Assembly (NCBI GenBank): GCA_025084515.1
Contig: JAJAGP010000047.1
Location: 682,001 to 746,000 of the forward strand
DNA length: 64,000 bases
Reading direction: 5' to 3'
Source of the DNA: Ancistrus triradiatus
Lineage: Eukaryota; Chordata; Actinopteri; Siluriformes; Loricariidae
The translations under genes and the position numbers were made by a program. This document shows, one piece after another, positions 20,343 to 33,200 of this stretch. The stretch's first letter is position 1; every line of letters starts with the position of its first letter. The notes under the pieces are model-generated. The model worked only from the letters and a program-made list of their open reading frames with translations, was not told where the DNA came from and ran no database searches.

Positions 20343-23300
20343 CTGCAAACATGTAAAATCTCATAATAAATTGCTGAATACAATCATAATCACTGCTATC
20401 TTAGATATTGTACAATTTATATTACATATATAATAATATAATATTGCATATATAATCATATACTAGCTGCAGTTGGATATTCAGTACAATAAAGCAAGTA
20501 CTTGTCTTCCTTATGTGGAAGTTGTGTAGTGCACTGGCATTGCTATAGTCCATGTTTGCATGATTAAATCAAAATGATCAAAATGGAATAACCTTCTAGA
20601 GAATTGTGTCAGTCTATTGTTGGTACTGCAAAATGACGACAACCCATGTGACAAGAAACAACTTCATGCAAGTGTCTTATGAGAGGAAAAAGACAGGAAA
20701 GGCCCAAATTCAAGAGAATGAGAATATTAGAGACTGTAGCTTGATAAAAAGACACTAACAAGTATGTTCTTTATAAAAAGTTCACACCAGATAACAGTGT
20801 CATCCAAAACAAAATAGATGACTCTAGAATGCAAGCCTTTCAGTCACAGCTTAAAAGAAAAACGTCATATTTAATGACTCGAAATCAGCATAACCTCAAT
20901 GAGCTCATAAGTATGAACTCACTATGAACCCTAATAAACTCACTGAACATCAGTGTATGTTCAGAAAAACAAATTCAATTCAAGCCTGTCACACATCTGC
21001 TAGAGCTACAGCAAGCGTAGGCTGAATTTTCCGAACATCTTTAAGTCTAATTGCTGCAAATGGAGCATTATTTAAAAAATGTAAAATCTGATTAACAGCT
21101 TAGGCATGTCCTATACCTTTTTAGGAGTTGAGTCCCAGCACCCCTAAAAATAAGGGTGTAAAAAGTTGAGGTTTCTGATGTTGTTATTGTTTAAAGCATA
21201 CCTTTGTCTCTGATAATATGAAAAAAAAATGTTAAAACCATAGAAAGTATATGGTTTAAGCATAATATCTTACAACATAAAATACAGCAGTCTCCCCTTG
21301 CCTCGCAAATACCATGATTCATGTTGACAACCAACATGCTGATATTGGTGCCTTTCCAGGTCACAGGGTTTCCCCTAAGCAAAAAGTCCAAGGGAACGAT
21401 AGTCCAAAATTACGCAAAAATCTACAGGTTTTTTTGGTTTTAAAAAGTCCTGATCTGAAGTCCCTGATTAACACCTGAAATATCACTAGAAAATGAGTAT
21501 TTTGCTTGCTGAACACACTAGGGTGTAATAGCTGCGATACAATCTGTTACATGTGTGGTGAGTTTATGCTTAAGGCTCATAGATGCACCATGAATGCACT
21601 TAAGAAAGTCCACGAGATACACTTTGGACAAAAAAAATGGTGGCCAAGACGAACCCTGGGCACCTCACATTTGTTGTGCCCATGTGCAGTCATCCTGAGA
21701 GCTAGGCTCAGAGATACTCAGATGTTATGATATGGTGAGCCAGAAAGAGCATGTATGTCACAGAGTGTTACTTCTGTCTGACCAATGAGACCTTCATCCA
21801 TGAGACCTGTGCCACATGATGACAGTTTGCCAGTACTGAAGCCATGAGACATGGAGCCTATATTAGGCAGATGAGGATGCCACAATGCATGAACCAGATG
21901 TGGAAATGATAGTGATCCAGATGTTGAACCTTTTATGCCTGTTTACACTCATCTGACAACATATCCAGAAGTATATGACCTGGTCAGGGACTTAGATTTG
22001 GTCAAAAGCTTAAGCAGAACTACTTGGCTCAAGATTGATTAGTGTGATTAAATTTATTAAGTAATGTTTCTCTAAATCCCTATATATATAATATAGCAAA
22101 TCTTAAATTATTTTGAAGCAAAAATTTTGAAAATATATGTTGTCCAGTGAAAATAAATGTAAATACATTGTTAATGTCTTAATAAGCAACTTAATGACAT
22201 CTAGACAAAATCATTTTTATTAATAAGAAAAACTTTTCAGTTCTAGTATACAGTACAGTATATCGATAACACAAGTATAGCAGCAAAATAGCAGCTTCCA
22301 GTGAATGAACAAGTTTATTTATTGTGATGTACAGTGGTGTGAAAAAGTGTTTGCCCCCTTCCTGAATTCCTATTTTTTGCATGTTTGTCACACGTAAGTG
22401 TTTAGGAACATCAAACCAATTTAAATAATAACAAGTAACACAAGTAAACACAAAATGCAGTTTTTAAATGAAGGTGTTTATTATTAAGGGAGACCTACAT
22501 GGCCCTGTGTGAAAAAGTGATTGCCACCCCTTGTTAAAACATAACTTAACTATGGTTTATCACACCTGAGTTCACTGTCTCTAACCACACCCAGGCCTGA
22601 TTATTGCCACACCTGTTCTGAATCAGGACATCATTTAAATTAGACCTGCCTGACAAAGTGAAGTACACCAAAAGATCCTCAAAAGCTACAGATAATGCCG
22701 AGATCCAAAGAAATTCAGGAACACTTGAGAAAGAAAGTAATTGAGATCTATCAGTCTGGAAAGAGTTATACAGCCATTTCTAAAGCTTTGGGACTCCAGC
22801 AAACCACAGTGAGAGCCATTATCCACAAATGGCGAAGACATGGAACAGTGGTGAACCTTCCCAGGGGCGGCCGGCAGACCAAAATTACCCCAAGAGCGCA
22901 GCGACGACTCATCCAAGAGATCACAAAAGACCCCACAACAACATCCAAAGAACTGCAGGCCTCACTTGCCTCAGTTAAGGTCACTGTTCATGCCTCCACC
23001 ATAAGAAAGAGACTGGGCAAAAACGGCCTGCATGGCAGAGTTCCCAAGATGTTGCTAAAAGCAAAAGAACATTAAAGCTCATCTCAATTTTTCCAGAACA
23101 CATCTTGATGATCCCCAAGACTTTTGGGAAAACATTCTGTGGACTGACGAGACAAAAGTTGAACTCTTTGGAAGGCGCGTGTCCCATTACATCTGGCGTA
23201 AAAGTAATACAGCATTTCAGAAAAAGAACATTATAGCAACAGTAAAATATGGTGGTGGTAGTGTGATGGTCTGGGGCTGTTTTGCTGCTTCTGCTGTCTA

Positions 23301-24043
23301 CCAAAAAATCCTGAAAGAGAATGTCCGGCTATCTGTTCGTGACCTGAAGCTGAAACGAACTTGGGTTCTACAGTAGGACAATTATCCAAAACACAACAGC
23401 AAGTCCACCTCTGAATGGCTGAAGAAAAACAAAATGAAGACTTTGGAGTGGTCTAGTCAAAGTCCTGACCTGAGTCCTATTGAAATGCTGTGGCATGACC
23501 TTAAAAAGGCCGATCATGCTCGAAAACCCTCCAATCTGGCTGAATTACAACAATTCTACAAAGATGAGTGGCCAAAATTCCTCCACAAATGCCGTAAAAG
23601 ACTCATTGCAAGTTATCGCAAACGCTTGGTTGCAGTTGTTGCTGCTAAGGGTGGCCCAACCAGTTATTAGGTTTAGGGGGCAATCACTTTTTCACACAGG
23701 GCCATGTAGGTTTTTTTCTCCCTTAATAATAAACACCTTCATTTAAAAACTGTAAATTTTGTGTTTACTTGTGTTGTCTGTGCCTAATATTTAATGATGT
23801 TCTGAAACAGTGTGACAAACATGCAAAAAAATACTTTTTCACTTTTTCACACCACTGTATGTATTGCATACGTGTAGCAAGTACAATTTCTTATTAAAAA
23901 TGAAATATGAGAAGCAATATCATGTTATATCAATATGCTTTGTGTATTTTTGAAATAGTTATTGGAAATACAGTACTGTGCAAAAGTCTTACGTCATCGT
24001 TAGGTTTGGAGTTTAGCAATGGTGTGTGTGTGTATGTATGTGT

Positions 24044-24118
<75 letters not shown>

Positions 24119-24128
24119 ATTGCTAAAC

Positions 24129-24216
<88 letters not shown>

Positions 24217-27200
24217 ACAAACACACACACGTATTGATGATTGGACCCAAAATGTTCACACTTGAATTTGTTACTCCACAATGCTTTTCCACTGATATTC
24301 AGTTAAGTTTTTGTGAGCTTTAGCATATCTTAGCCTTTCACCCCGTTCCCCCTCCACAAGAGTGGTTTCTTGGCTGCTACCCTTCCAAATGACCATTCCT
24401 GATCAAGCTTCTTCAGACAATAAAAGGGTCAACTTGGCATTCTGATGAAGCTGCCGGAGGCTGCTATTACTCAAGTGTAAGGGGAGATCACACTAAATAC
24501 TTGCCACTGCATCCTACAGAAGCTGTTTTTTCTGTTTTTTTTGGTTTTTAAATGCATACAGATTTCCTGGATTTTCTTGTCAGTTATATATGTTCATTGT
24601 ACTATTGATAAATCAATGGTATATCTACTCTAATGGAGGCCTAAGACTTTTTCACAGTACTTAGAAATATGGGAGTCATTAGAAAGGATTTGGACCAAAT
24701 CATAAGCATAATAGACACTGAATGATATGGTCATCAGAGTGAAACTACTAGTGTGATATATATAAGCTTGAGAATAGTACTGAATGTCAGGCCCTGGAGT
24801 ATTTACCATGGGGTTGGAGTAGATGTCAGGATCCAGGTGAATGAGCCGAGGATAGAGAGCAATGTAATCTCCTTTCCTAATAGCTGCTGTCTGACCGGAG
24901 TCCAATGTGAGAATGAAGTCATCATTTGCAACGCGGATCATAATGGAGGCACTCGACAGACGTAAAGCTTCCTTGATAATACTCTCTGTAAAGCAAACCA
25001 CATATATAATATTTTACACAATGTTTTAAAATAAGTACATGATTCAGTAACTCCAGAACTCAAAAACTTTTTGAAAGTATTTTTTCAGTTATGCATTTAC
25101 TTAACATCAGGTCATCATTAATTGCTATATTAATGACAGGAGCAAGCTTACTTCCCTCATCACCCACACTTGATCAACTAACCTAAAGCCTGTCGTTGGA
25201 ATTTGGGAGGAAGCCAGAGAACCTGGAAATAGCCCACACGGACACAGTCCACACAGGTGGAGGCTGGAGTCAGGATCAAACCAGTAACCTCTAGAGCTGT
25301 GAGGCAACAGCGCTAACCTCTTGCACCATGGTATCATCCACATTTTTCCAAGTATAAGTGCTCTTGGGTGGGTGATAATCATTATATAGATTTTTGATTG
25401 GATAAATTGGTCAAGACAGAAATTCATTTTCCATTTAAAAACTTTCTAAGATGTAAAGTTTCAGCTTAAAGAATGATTACAGGTTTAAGCTTCACAGCAA
25501 TCACATATAATTGCTAGAGAGTCAGCTGATCTGTTAGCTGTGTGCTAATCTTACCTACATAAAGTAATAATAGTATATTTTGCCATGTTGGAGAAATATT
25601 AAATATATTGGCAAAAATTTGCTTAATCCATGGTCAGGGTCACAGGAATGCCAATGCATGGCCGGTGACACAGCGTGCAAAGCAGTAACAACTCTAGAAA
25701 GGGCATAAATCCATCACAGCATCACATACACTCACTTTAGGGCACTTTAAAACGGGAGCACCCGGAGTAAACCCACACAGACACAGGGAGGACCTGACTC
25801 CACCTGGAATCGAACCCAGGACCTTCTTAATGTGAGGCGATAATGCCACCCACCAACCCACTGTGCCACCTTATTGCGAAAAATATAATGATGTAAATCA
25901 AGACTACAAAATACACTTATGTTTACCTCTGACCTTTCCAACAGTTAGCTAGCCAGCCTGCTAACTTGACTGTGATAAATCAAAAGTCTACATCCCAGAC
26001 ATAACTACAATCTAATTTATAGTGTGTCAGAATATCACGGTTGCATGTGCTTGGGCCACAGCCATAAGTGTACTAATTTGTGCATTATCAACAATGCTCC
26101 TAGAATTCTGACACGCTATAAGTACACAGTATTAGGTTTGGGATTCATATTTCATTTAATACAAACAAGTTAGCAAGCTGGCTATTCAGCAAGATAACGA
26201 GCTAAATCTGGTAGATTTGGGGCACCTCTTTCACTAGAAGTCTGGATAATGGAGTCTAAAAGACACAGCAATTAACTGGAAAGGTGCTGGAACATGAAAC
26301 TACAACAAATTGTTAAGAATGTGATCAAAATTGTGACAGCTACTAAACTTACATTACTATTTAGCTGTGACCCTTTAGAAACAAATATATTCTTAACAAA
26401 TATGACCTATAATGTCCTACAATTAAGTAAATGAAAAAATACTTCACTGTTTATTTACTGAGCAAAATAAAATCAATATTAGTGATTGGCAAAAGTTTGT
26501 GAACCTTTGCTTTCAGTATTTTGACCCCCTGTGCTGCTATAATAGCAACTAAGCGTTTCCCTTAACTGTTGATCAGTCCTGCACATTGATATGGAGGAAT
26601 TTCATCCCATTCCTCCATACAGAACAGCTTCGAATCTGGGATTTTGATGGGTTTCCATATAAGCTGTTTCCACAACATTTCAACAACTGGATTAAGGTCA
26701 GGACTTTGAGTAACAACTTCTTTAATCATTTTTGGTAGAACGACTTGTGTGCATAGGATCACTGTCTTCCCACATGATCCACATTCTCTTAAGATTCAGT
26801 TCATTTACAGATATCCTGACATTTTCCTTAGAATTTGCAGGGATAATTCATAATTTATTGTTCAGCAGTAATGGCAAGCTGTCCTATCCCCAGATGCAGA
26901 AAAATAGGTCAAACCACCATGTGTCTTCAGGTATAATGCTTTTCATTTAAACAAAAAAGTTATATTTTGGGCTCATCAGTCCACAAAACATTATCCAATT
27001 TGCTGTCTGGCTTGTCTACATGCCACAAGTTGAGTAGCAATGTTCCTTTTGTAGAGCAGTGGCTTTCTCCTCGCAACCCTATTGTAAACACCATTGCTGT
27101 TCAATGTTCTCCTGATGGTGGACTCCATCAACATTAACATTAGCCAATGTGAGGGAGAACTTTAGTTGCTTAGAAGATTTCTATACTTTGGACACACTCA

Positions 27201-30200
27201 GATATGCTATATTATATCAATTTCTTCAATACATAAATGGCCAAATATAATATTTTTGTCTTGTTTGTTTGATTGTATTCTCTATCTACTTTTAGAACTT
27301 GTGTGAAAATCTGATGATGTTTTAGGACATATTCAGAAATAATGAAAATTGTAAAAGTTTTACAATCTTTCAGGCACCACTACAATACCAGTTCGCCACA
27401 TGTGTGGCTTTAATGGTGAAATGCTGCATTAAACCAAAACAAGACTAGAGTGTATTAAGAAATCTAGCCCCAGTAACACTTAATCTCCAGCTTATCGCAG
27501 TGGCGTCTGTGGTTTTACATGTATCATGTAAGATGCTTAAATAATTATACTTGCTACTTCTTAAGAGATAACAGTTGTTGGTCTTTTTTTCTATTGCAAC
27601 CTTTTTTCTGACGAATTTCAGTTTGCAGCTGGGCTTTTTCAGCTTGCTGTATGAATGAGGACGTCAGAAAGCCGAGACTCTTACTTAGAGAGCACCACGT
27701 TACATTAAACAACCAGAAAAATATGCTTTCTCTGTATTTTTAATAGTCTTCAATGAAAGTTTATTTTTAACCACCTATGATTTTTTTCCCCCACTTAGTC
27801 ATCTGTATAAGACTACATTTTCGTATGCACTTCCTTTAAGACAAACCCGTAACTGTTGTACTCACACAGTACTTCCTCCACTGACAGAATGTCCTAAATT
27901 GATGTTTTACCATTAATTTAATTAATACAGAAATTAACGACCTAAGTCAAAAGTTTGTGGAAATACAAACATTATGTTTAAACATGGTTATTAGTATGGA
28001 GTTTGACCTCCTTTGACCTGTATGACCTGCTAGCAAAAGCCTACACTATTCTGAGAAGTCTTCCCACTAGATTTTGGAAAATGACTGTGAGTCAGTGATG
28101 TTGTGTAATAAGCTTGGTATATTGTCAGCATTACCATTATTGTCAAAGTTAGTGTTGGGCCGTATTGATGCTATCCTTACCGTCATAGAATGGGTGTGAT
28201 TGACAACAAACTTTACAGCATACAAATGACAGTATTCATATATTTTATACAAAAAAATAACGTCAATCACCTCTCACAGACCATCTTCCACACAAAACTA
28301 GCAAAAAACAGCAGTCCTGAACAATTAATAAGACAATATGCTACTCGCGGTATGATTTATGGTTTGAAACCATTCAAATGCGCAAAAGTAAAAGTAAGTA
28401 GAGTCTGTTGGGATGGGGTTTGGGGGTGTGCATTACTGGAATGAAATTCAATAGTATAATATCTTTTCAGGGCAACAGGCAAGTGATTAAAGGAGATGTG
28501 AAGGCATAGATGGGGCTGTTATGATCAGTGTATTCACAATAGCATTTTGGAGACATTGACAGCTATAAATTATGTATAATTTATTAAGCTTACATGAAAA
28601 TATAATGGTTAAGAGAAGTCATGGAATAGCCAGGTGCATCACATTTTGTCACAGTGCATCACACTGTCACCATTTTTTAATACTGTGTTATTCAAGAATA
28701 CCATCCACTAGTCACCACAAGAATACCACCAACACTAGTCAAAGGTGTCTGATAGAGCCAGCCAGATTCTTCATCAAAGTTGGCGAAACCATTTCTCACT
28801 ACATTTACATTTACAGCATTTAGCAGACGCCCTTATCCAGAGCGACTTACAATTGATACAGTCTTACAATCCAAGCAATTGTGGGTTAAGGGCCTCGCTC
28901 AAGGACCCAACAGTGGCAGCTTGGCAGAGGTGGGATTTGAACTCTGGACCTTCTGGTCCATAGTCCAGTAACTTACCCGCTAGGCTACCACAGTCTCACT
29001 ACTCTCTTATAATATTGGCCCCCAGAATATATCACATAATTATGTGACTACTTCCTTTTAATCATTCTCATCTCTGTTTTGTTGTTGGCCAGCAATATTT
29101 TTCTTTTTATATATTATAAAAAGATATATCTTTTATATTTCCTCATTCCCACTCTATCAATTAAATGAAAACCTCAACATCCTTGGTTGTGTTCCAAACA
29201 TTCCTTACTCCCACTCTAAATAGTGTGGGGAGTATAATGATAGTAAAGTCTTATGCAAACATTTGAGCAACCATTTAAAAATTACACATTTTTTTCCATT
29301 TTCTAAATGAAACACTAAGGCAAAAAACACCAGTGGACCAAACCAGTGCACACAAATGCAGAGATTGTCTTAAGTTCTTACGTGTAATGGGTTTAAGAGT
29401 ATGGGGTTTAAGACATAACTCTTGTATTTCTTTCAAATAACGTGTACTGGCAATGGAAAATGGCTGTTTCCTAACTAATTAACTAGTTTTGGACACGCTA
29501 GTTGTTCCACACTGTAATTTAAACACCATCAGGAAAAATGCAAAGGTAATAGCTGAAGGTTCCACTGTGGACTGCCATATTGTGATGAATTTTTACATTA
29601 TTTTTGTCTCTATAATTCAATGGACAACAATCCTTTCATTATACTTTCTGAAGTCTACTGTCAATTATAGGACCTACCAAGTATAGTCATGGACTCTAGT
29701 TCCTCTTTGGAGATACTGATTGGGTGATCGTTGTCTGCCATTTCCTGTTTCTTCAAGACCAGGTCAATCTCAGTACGGGCTGCACCAAGAGCTTGTGGAG
29801 AGCTGTAAATCCAGAATACGTGCAAACACACATCAAACATTAACCCAGATAACAAACAAAAGCATTCTCTCAGTGTGTGTTGTCAGCAGTGTGTGTGCAT
29901 GGATGGAAACGTGTTACCTTAGTGTATGGTAGAGACTCCAGAAGGCAGCTGGCAGTGTGTTGGCCTGTGAAGCCCAGAGCATGCATACATGTGTACGTGC
30001 TTTCCCTGTCTCATCAAGGTGCATTCGATCAAAAATGTCCATCCTGCGCTGAATCAGATCTGAGATGCACATCCTGTGATAGAGCTCCCCATGCAGCAGC
30101 TCTTCAGCTAATGCTTCCCTCGCCCGCCACGCACGCCCACACAGAGCAATGGGCACGCCCGCCGCCAGTGCTGGAAACGCGCCATCAAACGCCAAAAAAT

Positions 30201-33200
30201 CCTGTTTGGCCTTCTGTATACATGTTCCAACAGGTCCCATTCCCTCTGGCTGCACATGCCCATCCTTCTTTCCAAACATAGTGAGGAACCCAGCCTCGAA
30301 CATAATGCGATTGGTAAAGCACTGGAGTCCTTCCTCTTTCCAGCCGTCCTGACTTGTCAGGGAACGCCGTAAGACAGTCTGAAGGTTACCCAGCATGTTC
30401 TGGGTGAGCGTCTCAAGGGGTGGACCTTGTAATGTTTGCCTGAAGAGAGAATGCACCTCTCGGTAGCTTTCTTTTAATGGAGGAGATGTGAAATCAGCAT
30501 GACCGAATATCTGTGAAAAAAGTACATGTGAGATGTGGGTGGACAGCAGAGGAAAATATGAGACTCTGAATCTGAAATGTCAAGAAGTATTAAGGAGTAT
30601 TAAGGAGAATTGTGGGAGTTTGCCCCACTGTCATCCCTAACTGCCCCACTAGCATCTCTGCAGTGTCCCACTGAGTGAGTGAGTGAGTGAGTGTGTCAAC
30701 AATTGGTTAGAGAATTGTGCCCTGTCCTGCCCTCAGTCACCCCATGACCCCAAGTTGGTATAAGTGAGTATGGGAAGTGAGTTAATGAGTACAGTAAGGG
30801 CAGGAGTAAGCGTTTAAAGGGTATAAATTAATTTTAAAACAGGATAATAAATTTCAGCAATATTGATTGATAATATACAGGTTAAATATATACAAGTATT
30901 TCATTTTTATCATTCTAGTGTCTATATTTTAGAAGACTTTGTAAAGGCTTGCATAAGACTTTTTCCACCCTTTTACGATGATGATACGTTTCCACAAATC
31001 CTAAATTGAACTTATCGTAAATCGAGGAATTTAATATATAGTGGATATACAGTGGGGCAAAAAAGTATTTAGTCAGCCACTGATTGTGCAAGTTCTCCAC
31101 TTACAAAGATGAGAGAGGTCTGTAATTTTCATCATAGGTACACTTCAACTATGAGAGACAAAATGAGGGGAAAAAAATCCAGGAAATCACATTGTAGGAT
31201 TTTTAAAGAATTTAATTGTAAATTATGGTGGAAAATAAGAATTTGGTCACTCACAAACAAGCAAGATTTCTGGCTCTCACAGACCTGTAACTTCTTCTAC
31301 CAAATACTTATTTTCCACTATGATTTACAATTAAAATTCTTACAATGTGATTTTCTGGATATTTTTTTCTCATTCTGTCTCTCATAGTCTCATAGTCTAA
31401 GTAGGAGAACTTGCACAATCAGTGGCTGACTAAATATTTATTTGCCAACTGTATCATAGGGTTGGATACATTAAACACCATGGCTGTTCGTCAGTACATT
31501 TCCCCGCCCTCATCACTACAACTACGTAACTCCCTACCTCACACAGTGCCGAGTGCTGGAGAGTATTGTAGTGTCCCTTAAACATGCTTAAAACACGACC
31601 TCGACAGTTGGACAAAGTCATTAAGATAAAGCTTATTTTATAATAAAGTATTGAATATCTAATGTGATTTATTGAATAATGTATTGAAAGTGTAAAACAA
31701 AACAAAAAAACAACTATTGCAAGGCCTCCCTACATCACGCACTACTAACTTCCTCACCCGAGTGCAGGAGGGTACAGCGTATACTACGCATCACTTGCCT
31801 TTGAAAATTCGAAATGCAGAGCGCAGTTTGTGCTGAAAGTGTATTTATGTTTATTATCGGATTCCCAAAGTAATGTCAAAATATCATAAGTCAGGCCCTC
31901 GTAAAACAGGAAGTACCTGTATTGCATAAGACTTAAAGCGATTTAAGAAAAGAATTGGAATTACACAATGATGTTTTAAACCTGATTTACACCAGTTCTG
32001 TTGAATCCTCAGTTCTGGTTAGTTGGAATGTTTAATCACTTGTTTTTCTAACTGCATGGCTCCATTTGAATAGCCTAAAGTCACAGCTACAGCTTAAATC
32101 TCAGTTTTATGGGAATGCGCTTGCTGTAATATGTGAATTATTTACTGTTTGAATGGTGACAGCTTCCTTGAAACCTAGCCATGTGTGAGTCAGTGTCTGA
32201 CAATACTTTATGACATTCTGTGTATTACAGTCACTTTGGTAAAGCATTTTGACTTTTCGCTTACCCATACATGGTTTCAGCTCACTCTAGAGCTTCACAG
32301 TACAGGTAGTCCCCAATTTATGATGTGGATATGTTATGACAAATCATAACATACAATAAAGTTGAATTTATTGTAAATTGAGGAGTTTAATATATAGTGA
32401 ATATATCATAGAGTAGGTTACATTGAACACATATACAGTGGGGCATAAAAGTATTTTAGTCAGCCACTAATTGTGCAAGTTCTCCTACTTAGAAAGATGA
32501 GAGAAGTCTGTAATTTTCATCATAGGTACACTTCAACTATGAGAGACAAATTGAGGAAAAAAATCCAGGAAATCACATTGTAGGATTTTTAAAGGATTCA
32601 ATTGTAAATAATGGTGGAAAATAAGTATTTGGTCACTCACAAACAAGCAAGATTTCTGGCTCTCACAGACCTGTAACTTCTTCTTTAAGAAGCTCTTCTG
32701 TCCTCCACTCATTACCTGTATTAATGGCACCTGTTTGACCGCATTATCTATGTAAAAGACACCTGTCCACAGCCTCAAACAGTCAGACCCCAAACTCAAC
32801 CATGGCCAAGACCAAAGAGCTGTCGAAGGACATCAGGAAGAAAATTGTAGACCTGCAGCAGGCTGGGAAGAGTGAATCTACAATAGGCAAGCAGATTGGT
32901 GTGAATAAATCAACTGTGGGAGCAATTGTAAAAAAATGGAAGACATACAAGGCCATTGATAATCTCCCTCAATCTGGGGCTCCACACAAGATCTCATCCC
33001 GTGGGGTTAAATGATCATAAGAACGGTGGAGCAAAAATCCCAGAACTACACGGAGGGACCTGATGAATGACCTGCAGAGAGCTGGGACCAAAGTAACAAG
33101 GCTAACCATCAGTAACACACTACGCCGAGAGGGACTCAGGGACTCAGCCAGGCGTGTCCCCCTGCTTAAGCCAGTACATGTCCAGGCCGGTCTGAAGTTT

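Noticed and set aside
23907..24323. 138-codon frame rich in HTHTH and IYIYI
   Set aside because: Direct translation of AC and AT microsatellites.
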